64,000 nt of DNA from Vibrio atypicus (GTDB taxonomy: Bacteria > Pseudomonadota > Gammaproteobacteria > Enterobacterales > Vibrionaceae), in contig NZ_BLID01000006.1 in the NCBI RefSeq assembly GCF_009811315.1, positions 186,001-250,000 on the forward strand, read 5' to 3'. Positions within the stretch are counted from its first letter, which is position 1; each line of letters opens with the position of its first letter. Position numbers and translations under genes: made by a program. Shown here one piece after another: positions 27,783 to 37,304 of the stretch. The notes under the pieces are model-generated. The model was not told the origin of the DNA and ran no database searches. It saw only the letters and a program-made list of their open reading frames with translations.

Positions 27783-29255
27783 TTACGCTTTTTCAGGAAT
27801 CGCTTCTAGTAAGGCAACCATTTGCTCCCAGAAAAGTGCAACTGTATCAATTTTCACTTTTTCATCCGGGGAGTGTGGGAATTTAATCGTTGGACCAAAG
27901 GAGACCATATCCATATTCGGGTAAGGTTCTTTAAATAGACCACACTCAAGACCTGCGTGAATCACCATGATGTTTGGTTTGTGGCCGTAGATGCCTTCGT
28001 ACATGTCACGGAAAATCGCCATGATCTCTGAGTCAGCATCAGGTTTCCAACCAGGATAAGCGCCAGAGAACTCAATCTGAGCGCCGGCCAGTTCAGCAAC
28101 AGAAGTAAGCATGCCTTCAACTTGTTGACGACCAGAGTCGATCAGTGAACGAACTAAGCAAAGAACCTGAATTTGATTTTCTTCTGTTGTTATAACGCCA
28201 ACATTAAGAGAAGTCTCTACTACGCCTTCGATTTCATCGCTCATACGAATCACGCCATTTGGACAAGCGTTTAGAGCAGCAATGAAGCGTTGTTGATCAG
28301 CAACCGACAGAACCAATGAGTCAGTTTCAATTGCTTCGTTGAAAGAAACAATATCAGTTTCAACTTTACCCAGTTCTGTTTTAAGCAGATTCGTATAGAA
28401 CTTAAATAGTTCAGCCAGTTTAGCTTCGTTTTCAGCAGGAACTGCAACGGTCACAAACGCCTCACGAGGGATCGCATTGCGAAGGCTGCCGCCTCGGAAT
28501 TCAATAAGGCGTAGGTCTAACTCTTGTGCGTGGCCAGCTAAGAAGCGGGCAACAAGTTTGTTTGCGTTGCCACGACCTGTGTGGATATCACAACCAGAGT
28601 GACCACCTTTTAGACCTTTAAGGATCAATTGACGAGTAACAAAACCTGCAGGGATTGCCTCACGGCTAATATCAAATGACATTTCACCATCAATACCGCC
28701 AGCACAGCCCATGTAGACTTCGCCTTCTTGCTCTGAATCGGTATTAAGAAGGATTTCACCCTCTAGCCAGCCTGCTTCCAAACCAAACGCGCCAGTCATA
28801 CCTGCTTCTTCGTCAATAGTTAGCAGAACTTCAAGTGGGCCATGTTTGATTTCGTTTGATGCAAGTACGGCTAAGCAAGACGCCATGCCCATGCCATTAT
28901 CAGCACCTAGTGTAGTGCCTTTAGCGGTTACCCACTCACCATCGATGTATGGTTGAATTGGATCTTTAGTGAAGTCATGATCGGTATCTTCGTTCTTCTG
29001 CGGCACCATATCGATGTGTGCTTGTAGGACGACACCTTTTTTGTTTTCCATACCCGCTGTTGCTGGTTTTTTAATGAAAACGTTGCCGGTTGGATCGCGA
29101 CGAACATCTAGGCCTTGCTCTTTTGCCCAACCAACAATGTATTGCGCCAATGCTTCTTCATGCTTTGAAGGGTGTGGAATAGAACAGATCTTATCAAAAA
29201 ACTGCCAAAGTGGAGCAGGTGATAAGTTGCTGATTTCAGAATGGAATTCAGACAC
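27783..29255 (-). CDS. pepD: Aminoacyl-histidine dipeptidase (PepD)
   Basis: A 490-residue M20-family metallopeptidase (beta-alanyl-histidine/carnosine dipeptidase), cytoplasmic. The metal site is in QAHIDMVPQ, with the GADNGMGMA and DEEAGMTG blocks holding the catalytic Asp/Glu; the inserted lid domain carries GLKGGHSGCDI. Vibrio PepD is also known to affect biofilm. The start is GTG at 29255, with AAGGAG 6 bases upstream; the longer in-frame form from 29312 adds 19 residues not shared by the family. Confidence 0.94.
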   Translation of the reverse strand: MSEFHSEISNLSPAPLWQFFDKICSIPHPSKHEEALAQYIVGWAKEQGLDVRRDPTGNVFIKKPATAGMENKKGVVLQAHIDMVPQKNEDTDHDFTKDPIQPYIDGEWVTAKGTTLGADNGMGMASCLAVLASNEIKHGPLEVLLTIDEEAGMTGAFGLEAGWLEGEILLNTDSEQEGEVYMGCAGGIDGEMSFDISREAIPAGFVTRQLILKGLKGGHSGCDIHTGRGNANKLVARFLAGHAQELDLRLIEFRGGSLRNAIPREAFVTVAVPAENEAKLAELFKFYTNLLKTELGKVETDIVSFNEAIETDSLVLSVADQQRFIAALNACPNGVIRMSDEIEGVVETSLNVGVITTEENQIQVLCLVRSLIDSGRQQVEGMLTSVAELAGAQIEFSGAYPGWKPDADSEIMAIFRDMYEGIYGHKPNIMVIHAGLECGLFKEPYPNMDMVSFGPTIKFPHSPDEKVKIDTVALFWEQMVALLEAIPEKA

Positions 29256-29719
29256 GGATGACTCCTTGTAAAGAATAATGCCAGATCTTGTTGGGTGATT
29301 AGGCTTAATCAACAGAACAAAAAACTATATCTGACCTATTAAGTAGAGGCACAGAATAGCACTACCTGACTTTACGGTGTAGTGAAAGGAGGAAGGAAAT
29401 TTTTTGGTGCTATCACAAATTCTAGAATCTATTGTTTGTTGGTTAAGCATCTATATTCGTAGTTTAAGTACTATTCCTTCTGAATAAGTTGATGATTCTG
29501 TAATTTAATTACGAAATTAGGTTGATCTAAATCAATAAATGACTTTTTTGTGACTTTTGTCACCTTAAAGCTTGTAATTAAATTTCCTTGATGTATATTT
29601 ATCTCAACTTCCGAAGCGAAGAGAAAATGCTCAAAGGATGAGTCCGAGTTTGTCGCCTCCAAGGAACCGAGAAAATCAATATTTGTAATTTTGTTTAATT
29701 GATTTAGAAGGTGATGTTT

Positions 29720-29806
29720 ATGAAAGGTTTACCAAGTGCAGCGTTCTGGCTAAACAGCTCTGTTTACACAAGCAACTTTGCATACCCAGCAACTTTTGGT
29801 TACTAA
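29720..29806 (+). CDS. Possible 28-residue small protein
   Basis: ATG at 29720 is preceded by AGAAGGTG with 8 bases of spacing, a better ribosome binding site than most genes nearby. The ORF encodes 28 residues, beginning MKGLPSAAFWLNSS and ending FAYPATFGY, with seven aromatic residues and a single charged one (Lys2). A strong terminator lies 85 bases downstream, so the ORF could sit in its own short transcript. I do not recognise the peptide. It could be a small membrane-associated protein, a leader peptide, or chance within a small RNA. Confidence 0.4.
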   Translation: MKGLPSAAFWLNSSVYTSNFAYPATFGY

Positions 29807-29891
29807 CTGAAACTTGCTAATCTCGAACAGTTTATGTTCACCCCTATATATTGGAATTTTTTTACAGCTCCTATATAGCTGACATGATTCA

Positions 29892-29921
29892 ACCGCCACT
29901 CAAATTGAGTGGCGTTTTTTT
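29892..29921 (+). terminator. Intrinsic terminator downstream of the small ORF
   Basis: CGCCACTC / GAGTGGCG stem with an AAATT loop and seven T. No annotated gene ends within 600 bases upstream on this strand, so it implies an unannotated rightward transcript. Confidence 0.85.
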
Positions 29922-30143
29922 ATCTGTCATATACCACTCTCATGCTCCTAACTCCCATCATTTAACTGCCACGTCAAATTGGTATGAATTTTATTCGCAT
30001 AAACTCATATTATTGATGCCATTTATCCCCAAGAACCGACTGAAAGTTTGCTACACGGTACAAAAAAACACCTTTTTAGTACAAAAAGTTAGGCTTTTAT
30101 TAACTATTGATAAATAAGGTTTTTGTGTCATCTTTGAGAAAAT

Positions 30144-30248
30144 GTAATCGATTGAATTTGTCTTTTACACTTAGAAATATTGATTAGAGTGTTAATTCTA
30201 TCTGGAATTTGAGATTTGATAACTCTATAATTCTCGCCAATCGATTAC
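30144..30248. repeat. Ten-base inverted repeat in the permease upstream region
   Basis: GTAATCGATT at 30144-30153 and its exact complement AATCGATTAC at 30239-30248, 85 bases apart. Each half contains the palindrome AATCGATT. Possibly paired operator sites; the second overlaps the PurR-like box. Confidence 0.5.
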
Positions 30249-30262
30249 GCAACCGTTTACTT
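30247..30262. promoter_or_regulatory. PurR-like operator before the purine permease
   Basis: ACGCAACCGTTTACTT matches 13 of 16 positions of the PurR box ACGCAAACGTTTGCGT. It lies 22 bases upstream of the permease start codon. A purine transporter is a natural PurR target. Confidence 0.65.
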
Positions 30263-30284
30263 TTTACCTTTTTAGGATTCGATC

Positions 30285-31574
30285 ATGTTCGAAAAACTGT
30301 TCAAACTCAGTGAAAATGGCACGAACGTTAAAACTGAGATCATCGCAGGTATTACTACCTTTCTAACGATGGCTTACATCATCTTTGTTAACCCAGCTAT
30401 GCTTGCAGATGCGGGTATGGACAAAGGCGCTGTATTTGTCGCGACATGTCTTGCTGCTGCGATTGGCTGTTTTATCATGGGCTTTGTGGCTAACTACCCA
30501 ATTGCACTCGCTCCGGGTATGGGTCTAAACGCTTTCTTCACTTACGGCGTTGTACTTGGTATGGGGCATTCATGGCAAGTTGCACTGGGAGCAGTGTTCG
30601 TATCGGGCTTGATTTTCATGGCGTTGAGTATTTTCAAAGTACGTGAATGGATTATCAACTCAATTCCAATGTCGTTACGTACTGGTATTTCGGCAGGTAT
30701 TGGTCTTTTCCTTGCGTTTATAGGATTACAAAACTCAGGCATCGTGGTTGACAACCCGGCAACCTTAGTTGGCCTAGGAAATATTACAGGTTTACAACAA
30801 GTTCTTGCTGCACTTGGCTTTTTCTTAACGATTGCACTGGTTTACCGTGGTGTTCGTGGTGCCGTGATGATCTCAATCTTGATCATTACAGCTATCGGTC
30901 TTCTATTTGGTGATGTTCAGTGGGGTGGCATTATGTCTACGCCTCCAAGCATTGCTCCGACATTTATGGAAATGAACATCGCTGATGTTTTCGAAATCGG
31001 TATGATCTCGGTTGTATTTGCATTCCTTTTTGTCGACCTATTTGACACAGCGGGCACACTGGTTGGTGTTGCAACAAAAGCGGATCTGATTAAAGAAGAT
31101 GGCAAGCTTCCTCGCCTAAGCAAAGCGTTACTTGCAGATTCAACGGCAACGTCTGTCGGTGCAATGTTAGGTACTTCAAGCACGACGTCTTACGTTGAGT
31201 CTACTGCGGGTGTTGCCGCAGGTGGTCGCACGGGTCTAACAGCGGTTGTCGTTGGTGTATTATTCCTACTGGCATTATTCTTCTCGCCACTTGCAGGTAT
31301 GATTCCAGCATACGCGACAGCAGGGGCGTTGTTCTATGTCGCGATTTTGATGATGTCTGGTCTAGTAAGCGTTGACTGGCGTGATCTAACAGAAGCTGCA
31401 CCAGTGGTTGTGACTTGTCTTTTGATGCCTTTAACTTACTCAATCGCTGAAGGTATCGCTCTAGGCTTTATCTCTTACGCTGCTATCAAGTTGCTAAGTG
31501 GTCGCGGTCGTGAAGTATCAATCAGTGTTTGGGTGCTAGCTGCAATATTTATTGTTAAGTACTTGGTCGCTTAA
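30285..31574 (+). CDS. NCS2 family purine permease (AzgA-like)
   Basis: A 429-residue inner membrane permease with about 12-14 helices. N-terminal KTEIIAGITTFLTMAYIIFVNP, the APGMGLNAFF block and the TTSYVESTAGVAAGGRTGL block define the adenine/guanine/hypoxanthine (AzgA-like) branch of the NCS2 family. It should import purine bases with protons; the specific base is not decidable by eye. A PurR-like operator lies just upstream, and gpt, the salvage enzyme for guanine and xanthine, follows next with its own operator. Confidence 0.9.
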   Translation: MFEKLFKLSENGTNVKTEIIAGITTFLTMAYIIFVNPAMLADAGMDKGAVFVATCLAAAIGCFIMGFVANYPIALAPGMGLNAFFTYGVVLGMGHSWQVALGAVFVSGLIFMALSIFKVREWIINSIPMSLRTGISAGIGLFLAFIGLQNSGIVVDNPATLVGLGNITGLQQVLAALGFFLTIALVYRGVRGAVMISILIITAIGLLFGDVQWGGIMSTPPSIAPTFMEMNIADVFEIGMISVVFAFLFVDLFDTAGTLVGVATKADLIKEDGKLPRLSKALLADSTATSVGAMLGTSSTTSYVESTAGVAAGGRTGLTAVVVGVLFLLALFFSPLAGMIPAYATAGALFYVAILMMSGLVSVDWRDLTEAAPVVVTCLLMPLTYSIAEGIALGFISYAAIKLLSGRGREVSISVWVLAAIFIVKYLVA

Positions 31575-31618
31575 TCTCGCTGGCGATGTTTGTCATCGCA
31601 GAGGTAGGATTTTAACCG

Positions 31619-31658
31619 TATCGCTATAGTGGGTAACTCCGCTATAGCGATTGTTTTT
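31619..31658 (+). terminator. Terminator of the purine permease
   Basis: TCGCTATAG / CTATAGCGA stem with a 12-base loop, followed by a T-rich stretch. Confidence 0.75.
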
Positions 31659-31761
31659 TGTTTTGGGTTTACTCGCTAAATCACAAGCTATGTCATCGAA
31701 GTCAGCTGATTTGTGCTGAAGTTTTTACGCATGACATTGGTATTATGCTGCACTTTCGGTA

Positions 31762-31777
31762 AAATAAACGTTTGCGT
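31762..31777. promoter_or_regulatory. PurR-like operator before gpt
   Basis: AAATAAACGTTTGCGT matches 13 of 16 positions of the PurR consensus, with a perfect right half. It lies 88 bases upstream of the gpt start. Confidence 0.65.
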
Positions 31778-31865
31778 AGCTTTTCCCCTAAACTTGCCTG
31801 TTGCAATCATTTCATCATAGATGCTTTGCGGGGATGCAGATTTTTTAAATTATTAGGTTATTACA

Positions 31866-32330
31866 ATGGCTAAGAAATTCGTTATCACTTGGGACCAAAT
31901 GCACACTCTTTGTCGTGAATTGGCAGAAAAACAGATGCCAGCAGAGCAGTGGAAAGGTATTTGGGCAGTAAGCCGCGGTGGTTTAGTACCAGGTGCAATT
32001 CTTGCGCGTGAATTGGGTATTCGTCACGTTGACACTATCTGTATCTCTAGCTACGACCACGACCACCAACGTGATATGACGGTTGTGAAAGCGCCTGAAG
32101 GTGATGGTGAAGGCTTCCTAATCGTTGAAGACCTAGTAGATAGTGGTGACACGGCACGTAAACTGCGTGAAATGTACCCGAAAGCAAAACTGATTGCGGT
32201 ATGTGCTAAGCCAGCAGGTGTTGAGTTGCTAGACGATTATGTTCTAGATATAGCACAAGAAACTTGGATTGAGCAGCCGTGGGATATGTCTATCCAATAC
32301 GTTGAGCCAATCAACCGTAAGCAAAAATAA
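31866..32330 (+). CDS. gpt: Xanthine-guanine phosphoribosyltransferase
   Basis: A 154-residue type I phosphoribosyltransferase that converts xanthine, guanine and hypoxanthine to nucleotides with PRPP. The PRPP signature [16 protein letters not shown] is at about residues 83-98, and the early [15 protein letters not shown] loop is the second conserved element. Length and sequence agree with E. coli Gpt. It acts at the inner face of the membrane, salvaging bases brought in by permeases such as the one upstream. Control by PurR is suggested by the upstream operator. Confidence 0.95.
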   Translation: MAKKFVITWDQMHTLCRELAEKQMPAEQWKGIWAVSRGGLVPGAILARELGIRHVDTICISSYDHDHQRDMTVVKAPEGDGEGFLIVEDLVDSGDTARKLREMYPKAKLIAVCAKPAGVELLDDYVLDIAQETWIEQPWDMSIQYVEPINRKQK

Positions 32331-32363
32331 TCGTTTTAGTGCTTATAGCAACAGATTCTTGAT

Positions 32364-32392
32364 AAATGACCCTTCATTGGGTCATTTTTTTT
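32364..32392 (+). terminator. Terminator of gpt
   Basis: AAATGACCC / GGGTCATTT stem with a 6-base loop and a T tail. Confidence 0.88.
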
Positions 32393-32431
32393 ATTACTAT
32401 ATTGGGAATTGTATTTTATTAGGTTCCACCC

Positions 32432-33679
32432 ATGTCCGAAGAAGTGAGCAAAAATCTTTCTGAAACGCTTTTTGTTAAGCATAAGCAGGCTAAAGAAACC
32501 TCGGCCCTTACACGGTATATGCCAAGCAGCGAAACTTTTTTAGAAGAGAAGCGCGAAACGGATGGCTACAAGTGGTATCGAAACCTGCGCCGCATGCAGT
32601 GGTCTTGGCAGGGAATTGATCCGATTGAGATTGAAGCGGTGCTGGCAAAAATTGCCGCATCGAAACATTCGCGCACGCATGACCAGTGGTTAGATACGGT
32701 TATGGGCTATCACAGTGGTAACTGGACCTATGAGTGGACCAAGTTGGGTATGTTGCATCAAAAGCGTTCAGGTGAGCTGAAAGGGGAAGATGCAGCGGAT
32801 GAAATGTTTAATGCTTCACTCTGTTTTAGCATTGCTGGTTACCCGCACCTTAAAGGGGATAACTTAGCTATTCAGGCTCAGGTATTGGCGAGCAGTGCTT
32901 ACGCCGAAGCCGCAAAGAAAACACAATATACCGTTAAGCGCTTAGAGATCCCTTATCAGAATAAACGTATTGTCGCGCACCTTCACCTAACAAGTACTGA
33001 CAAGCCGCAACCTGTAGTGATTGTAAGTGCAGGATTAGATAGCTTACAGACTGATCTTTGGACACTGTTTCGCGATCACCTTGCCAAGAAAGGTATAGCG
33101 ATGCTGACAGTAGACATGCCATCAATTGGTCACAATACACACTGGAACTTAACAGAAGATACTTCGTGTTTGCACCAAGCGGTATTGAATGAGTTGTTCT
33201 CTATCCCTTGGGTTGATCATCACAAAGTGGGGCTGATTGGCTTCCGATTTGGTGGCAATGCAATGGTTCGCCTCTCTTTCATTGAACCAGACAAAATCAA
33301 AGCATGTGTCTCCATTGGTGCACCTATTCATGATGTGCTTTCGTCACCAGAAAAACTGAAACAGATGCCTAAGATGTACCTTGATGTATTGGCATCTAGG
33401 TTAGGTAAAAGTGCGGTTGATATTCATAGCCTATCGAGCCAGCTAATGGCGTGGTCGCTGAAGGTTCAAGGCATACTGACCAGTCGCAAGACTAAAGTGC
33501 CTATTTTGGCCATGAGTTTAGAGGGTGACCCAGTCTCACCGTTTAGTGACAATCAGTTGGTCGCTCTGTTTAGTGATTACGGTAAGGCTAAGAAAATTAG
33601 TGCTAAAACAATTACACAAGGATATGAGCAATCCCTCGATTTAGCTATTAAGTGGTTAGAAGATGAGCTAATTAGATGA
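32432..33679 (+). CDS. frsA: Fermentation-respiration switch protein FrsA
   Basis: A 415-residue alpha/beta-hydrolase-fold protein, the usual FrsA length, with a helical N-terminal cap (about 1-165) and a hydrolase core behind it. FrsA binds unphosphorylated EIIA-Glc and shifts metabolism towards fermentation. The nucleophile elbow reads GFRFGGNAM, with no serine at the expected position. The V. vulnificus protein was reported to decarboxylate pyruvate without cofactor, a claim later disputed, so enzymatic function is uncertain. An imperfect hairpin follows near 33712-33749. Confidence 0.9.
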   Translation: MSEEVSKNLSETLFVKHKQAKETSALTRYMPSSETFLEEKRETDGYKWYRNLRRMQWSWQGIDPIEIEAVLAKIAASKHSRTHDQWLDTVMGYHSGNWTYEWTKLGMLHQKRSGELKGEDAADEMFNASLCFSIAGYPHLKGDNLAIQAQVLASSAYAEAAKKTQYTVKRLEIPYQNKRIVAHLHLTSTDKPQPVVIVSAGLDSLQTDLWTLFRDHLAKKGIAMLTVDMPSIGHNTHWNLTEDTSCLHQAVLNELFSIPWVDHHKVGLIGFRFGGNAMVRLSFIEPDKIKACVSIGAPIHDVLSSPEKLKQMPKMYLDVLASRLGKSAVDIHSLSSQLMAWSLKVQGILTSRKTKVPILAMSLEGDPVSPFSDNQLVALFSDYGKAKKISAKTITQGYEQSLDLAIKWLEDELIR

Positions 33680-33786
33680 CATATCGAGTATTTTAGACGA
33701 CACTGATATTAAGGCGTACCTAAAGTCACTAGTCCTTTGGTTACGCCTGTAATAATAAATTTCAGTGATGAATATGGAGATTCATA

Positions 33787-34176
33787 ATGTCTGATACGAC
33801 GAAAAGTCCTACTCACTACCGCTTGCTAACAATACTTAGAGCAATTGGACCCTACCTGCGCGAATCCCAATGTACCGAAGGTTCTTACCTTTTTGATTGT
33901 CTATCTGTCTGCGTTGATGACAAAAAATCACCCGAACAACGAGAGTTTTGGGGCTGGTGGTTAGAACTTGTTGATGAGGGGTGCGGTTATCAAGCTCGCT
34001 ATCGCAGCGGCTTGTACGATATCTCTGGGGATTGGAAAGAGAAAAAGCTACCTAAGAAGGTGGTGGAAGATGTTAATCGAACTCAGGAAGCGTTCCATAC
34101 CAAGTTGGTTGAAACGATGCAGAAAGAGTTTGCGCTGGCTATCGAAATGCACGAAGAATCGGTCGAATTTGTCTAA
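33787..34176 (+). CDS. crl: Sigma factor-binding protein Crl
   Basis: A 129-residue cytoplasmic protein. Crl binds the stationary-phase sigma factor RpoS and favours its assembly with core RNA polymerase. Visible family landmarks are YRLLTILRAIGPYLRE, the CVD segment, the aromatic FWGWWLELV strand and the ARYRSGLYDISGDW block. It is monocistronic between frsA and proB; crl next to proBA is also seen in E. coli (same neighbourhood). A terminator follows. Confidence 0.94.
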   Translation: MSDTTKSPTHYRLLTILRAIGPYLRESQCTEGSYLFDCLSVCVDDKKSPEQREFWGWWLELVDEGCGYQARYRSGLYDISGDWKEKKLPKKVVEDVNRTQEAFHTKLVETMQKEFALAIEMHEESVEFV

Positions 34177-34205
34177 TTTTCTCTGCTTATCTTCTTCTAC
34201 CAACA

Positions 34206-34229
34206 AAAAGGCGCATTTTAGCGCCTTTT
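34206..34229 (+). terminator. Terminator of crl
   Basis: AAAAGGCGC / GCGCCTTTT stem with a 6-base loop and a T-rich end. Confidence 0.88.
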
Positions 34230-34343
34230 CTGCTTGTGAATTTTGTATTTGATTGCTAAAACATCAGGTCTAATCAATCTTCAGCGCAATAGAGTGCTTA
34301 GACAGGTTGTGACGATTTTTATTTATTTCATAGTAGAAAGGCA

Positions 34344-35477
34344 ATGAATCAAGAAAGCGGAAAAACACTACAACCACAGACCGTCGTAGTGAAACTAGGT
34401 ACCAGTGTTTTGACTGGTGGTACGCTGGCATTGGACCGAGCTCATATGGTTGAGCTTGTGCGTCAATGTGCCGAGCTAAAAAAACAAGGCCACTCAGTGG
34501 TTATGGTTTCGTCTGGCGCGATTGCTGCTGGCCGTGAGCACCTAGGTTACCCCGCACTGCCCAACTCTATGGCGAGCAAACAGCTTCTCGCCGCTGTTGG
34601 CCAAATCCAGCTTATCCAAACTTGGGAATCTTTGTTTGCGATTTATGGACTTAAAATTGGTCAGATGCTACTCACTCGTGCAGATCTAGAAGATCGCGAG
34701 CGTTTTCTGAATGCGCGCGACACCATTAATGCACTGGTTGAAAATGATATTATTCCCGTCGTAAACGAAAACGATGCGGTAGCAACAAGCGAAATTAAAG
34801 TCGGCGATAACGATAACTTGTCTGCCTTAGTTGGGATCCTATGTGGTGCTGATAAACTGCTCCTGTTAACCGATCAAAAAGGGCTCTTCACTGCAGATCC
34901 GCGTAAAGACCCAAATGCTGAGCTGATCAAAGAAGTGAAAACCATTGACGATACGCTGCGCAAAATTGCAGGCGGTAGTGGTACAACTTTGGGAACTGGT
35001 GGCATGGCCACTAAGCTTCAAGCGGCAGACATTGCACGCCGAGCGGGTATTGAAGTGATCATTGCTGCGGGTAGTGCGCCGAATGTTGTGTTCGACTCCT
35101 TGGGCGAAAACCCACAAGGGACTCGCTTCCTACCTTGCGAAGAGGCGCTAGAAAATCGCAAACGCTGGATCTTAGCGGGCCCAGCGGCATCTGGTGATAT
35201 TGTGATTGATGATGGCGCGGTTAATGCGGTTATTGGTAAGGGCAGTAGCTTGTTAGCAAAAGGCGTCACGAGTGTCAGCGGCGAGTTTGCTCGTGGTGAT
35301 GTGGTTCGCGTTAATAACGCCCAAGGTAAAATTGTGGCGCGCGGCATTGCGAGTTACTCAAGCCAAGATATGGCAAAAATTGTCGGCAAACACAGTAAAG
35401 ATATCATTGGAATACTCGGTTATGACTACGGCAATGAAGTACTGCACCGTGATGATATGGTCGTAATCCAAGAATAA
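34344..35477 (+). CDS. proB: Glutamate 5-kinase
   Basis: A 377-residue enzyme, first step of proline synthesis (L-glutamate to glutamyl 5-phosphate). An amino acid kinase domain spans about residues 10-260, with [21 protein letters not shown] and VVNENDAV blocks, and a PUA domain fills the C-terminal 100 residues. Feedback inhibition by proline is normal for the family. The proA start lies 10 bases downstream, giving the standard proBA operon. Confidence 0.96.
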   Translation: MNQESGKTLQPQTVVVKLGTSVLTGGTLALDRAHMVELVRQCAELKKQGHSVVMVSSGAIAAGREHLGYPALPNSMASKQLLAAVGQIQLIQTWESLFAIYGLKIGQMLLTRADLEDRERFLNARDTINALVENDIIPVVNENDAVATSEIKVGDNDNLSALVGILCGADKLLLLTDQKGLFTADPRKDPNAELIKEVKTIDDTLRKIAGGSGTTLGTGGMATKLQAADIARRAGIEVIIAAGSAPNVVFDSLGENPQGTRFLPCEEALENRKRWILAGPAASGDIVIDDGAVNAVIGKGSSLLAKGVTSVSGEFARGDVVRVNNAQGKIVARGIASYSSQDMAKIVGKHSKDIIGILGYDYGNEVLHRDDMVVIQE

Positions 35478-35487
35478 GGAAAGTAAC

Positions 35488-36738
35488 GTGGAACTGATTT
35501 CTATGGGTAAAGCGGCTAAAAATGCGGCTTTCCAACTAGCGACTGCTTCGACAGCGCAAAAAAACCAAGCATTAGCGATCATTGCTGATGAATTAGAAGC
35601 GAATGCAGCAACCATTTTAGCTGCGAACGCAAAAGACATTGAAAAGGGCCGCGAAGCCGGTCTAACAGAGGCATTGCTAGACCGCCTCCTGCTTAATGAA
35701 GAGCGTCTGTCTGGTATTGCCAATGATGTTCGTAATGTGATCAGCCTAAATGATCCAGTAGGCAGTGAGCTAGATAGCAAGGTGCTAGAAAATGGCATGT
35801 CGCTCTCTCGTCGTCGCGTACCACTTGGTGTGGTTGGTGTGATTTATGAAGCGCGCCCGAATGTCACGATTGATATTGCAGCTCTGTGTTTGAAGACGGG
35901 GAACGCGAGTATTTTACGTGGCGGTAAAGAGACCTTCTTCTCTAACATGGAACTTGTTAAAGTTATTCAGTCTGCACTTGCAAAAGCGAACCTGCCTGCT
36001 GCATCTGTGCAATATATTGAAAAGCCTGACCGTGAGTTAGTGTCTCAACTGCTTAAATTAGATGATTATGTCGACATGATCATTCCTCGTGGTGGTGCTG
36101 GTTTGCATAAAATGTGTAAAGAGAACAGCACGATACCTGTCATCATTGGTGGATTTGGTATCAGCCATATCTTCGTTGATGAAAGTGCCGATCTGGTGAA
36201 GTCTCTTGATGTGGTAGAGAACTCAAAAGTTCAGCGACCATCTGCGTGTAACTCGCTTGACACTCTGCTTGTGCATGAAAGTGTTGCAGCAGAATTTCTG
36301 CCAATGCTTGCTGAACGCTTAGCAGACAAAGTTACTTTGGTTGCAACACCAAACGCCAAAGAGCTTGTGGCTCAAGCGAAAGAAGTACGTGACGCTGTTG
36401 AAGGCGATTTTGATACGGAATGGCTAGGCTACACCTTAGGCGTGAAAGTGGTGAAAGATGTTCATGAAGCGGTCGACCACATGCGTATTCATAACGCAAG
36501 CCACTCCGATGCCATCATGACCAACAGCCTAGAGAACTCTGAGATCTTCATAAACTCAGTGGGTTCAGCGGCAGTCTATGTCAATGCATCAACTCGTTTT
36601 ACTGATGGCGCTCAGTTCGGTCTAGGTGCAGAAGTCGCGGTTTCAACTCAGAAGCTACACGCTCGCGGCCCTATGGGCTTAGAAGAGCTAACTAGCTACA
36701 AATGGGTGGGTAAAGCGAACTACTTGCCGCGCAGTTAA
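35488..36738 (+). CDS. proA: Glutamate-5-semialdehyde dehydrogenase
   Basis: A 416-residue NADPH-dependent enzyme, second step of proline synthesis, which reduces glutamyl 5-phosphate to the semialdehyde. It belongs to the aldehyde dehydrogenase superfamily; the active-site cysteine lies in [12 protein letters not shown] at about residue 255. ProB and ProA form a complex that channels the unstable phosphate. GTG is the first codon, with AAGGAAAG before it. A terminator ends the operon. Confidence 0.96.
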   Translation: MELISMGKAAKNAAFQLATASTAQKNQALAIIADELEANAATILAANAKDIEKGREAGLTEALLDRLLLNEERLSGIANDVRNVISLNDPVGSELDSKVLENGMSLSRRRVPLGVVGVIYEARPNVTIDIAALCLKTGNASILRGGKETFFSNMELVKVIQSALAKANLPAASVQYIEKPDRELVSQLLKLDDYVDMIIPRGGAGLHKMCKENSTIPVIIGGFGISHIFVDESADLVKSLDVVENSKVQRPSACNSLDTLLVHESVAAEFLPMLAERLADKVTLVATPNAKELVAQAKEVRDAVEGDFDTEWLGYTLGVKVVKDVHEAVDHMRIHNASHSDAIMTNSLENSEIFINSVGSAAVYVNASTRFTDGAQFGLGAEVAVSTQKLHARGPMGLEELTSYKWVGKANYLPRS

Positions 36739-36762
36739 CAAAAACTGAACGATATTGTTTGA

Positions 36763-36786
36763 AAAAGGGGCTATCTAGCCCCTTTT
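36763..36786 (+). terminator. Terminator of proBA
   Basis: An 11-base perfect stem (AAAAGGGGCTA / TAGCCCCTTTT) with a 2-base gap and a T-rich end. Confidence 0.9.
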
Positions 36787-36842
36787 GCTTTTCTTGTGTT
36801 TAGCAAATCCGCTACACTGTCTGTCACTTATATGGAGGTGAT

Positions 36843-37292
36843 ATGCATTGTCCTTTTTGTTCTGAGAATGACACCAAAGTGATTGATTCTCGTCTGGTTG
36901 CTGATGGCCATCAAGTACGTCGCCGCCGTCAATGTCTAGCGTGTAGTGAGCGATTTACAACTTTTGAAACCGCAGAGCTGGTGATGCCACGCGTGATCAA
37001 GTCAAATGGTAACCGTGAACCTTTTAACGAAGATAAGATGGTTGGTGGATTACAACGTGCATTAGAAAAACGCCCAGTAAGCGCAGACTCTGTTGATGTC
37101 TCTATCAGTTTGATTAAATCGCAATTGCGAGCAACAGGTGAACGAGAAGTACCAAGCGAAATGATTGGTAACTTAGTCATGGATCAGCTTAAAGAGCTAG
37201 ATAAAGTCGCTTATATTCGTTTTGCATCTGTTTATCGCAGCTTCGAGGATATCCGAGAGTTTGGCGAAGAGATTGCAAAACTCGAAGACTAA
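36843..37292 (+). CDS. nrdR: Transcriptional regulator NrdR
   Basis: A 149-residue repressor of ribonucleotide reductase operons. A zinc ribbon uses Cys3, Cys6, Cys31 and Cys34, with the [17 protein letters not shown] sequence, and an ATP-cone domain follows (about 46-136) that senses dATP/ATP. An AGGTG ribosome binding site precedes ATG. It heads the riboflavin gene group, as in most gamma-proteobacteria, and is separated from ribD by 12 bases, so it is probably co-transcribed with it. Confidence 0.95.
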   Translation: MHCPFCSENDTKVIDSRLVADGHQVRRRRQCLACSERFTTFETAELVMPRVIKSNGNREPFNEDKMVGGLQRALEKRPVSADSVDVSISLIKSQLRATGEREVPSEMIGNLVMDQLKELDKVAYIRFASVYRSFEDIREFGEEIAKLED

Positions 37293-37304
37293 CGGTGACC
37301 TCGA

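Larger units (their letters stand above)
29256..30284. other. Gene-poor kilobase between pepD and the purine permease
   Basis: 1029 bases without an obvious conserved gene. It holds the pepD promoter side, a possible 28-codon ORF with a good ribosome binding site (29720-29806), a strong terminator (29892-29921), a 10-base inverted repeat, and a PurR-like operator before the permease. The 63-codon reverse ORF at 29471-29662 starts with TTG and lacks a ribosome binding site, so it is not called. Confidence 0.6.

Noticed and set aside
29471..29662. 63-codon reverse-strand ORF in the pepD-permease gap
   Set aside because: TTG start, no ribosome binding site, no recognisable domain, A+T-rich sequence where chance ORFs are common.
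29560..29700. Riboswitch (glycine or c-di-GMP type) upstream of the small ORF
   Set aside because: Some GAAG and CCGAG repeats suggested one, but the conserved core sequences of these classes are not present.
29851..30117. 88-codon forward ORF after the small ORF
   Set aside because: It runs straight through a strong terminator, has no ribosome binding site and has low-complexity composition.
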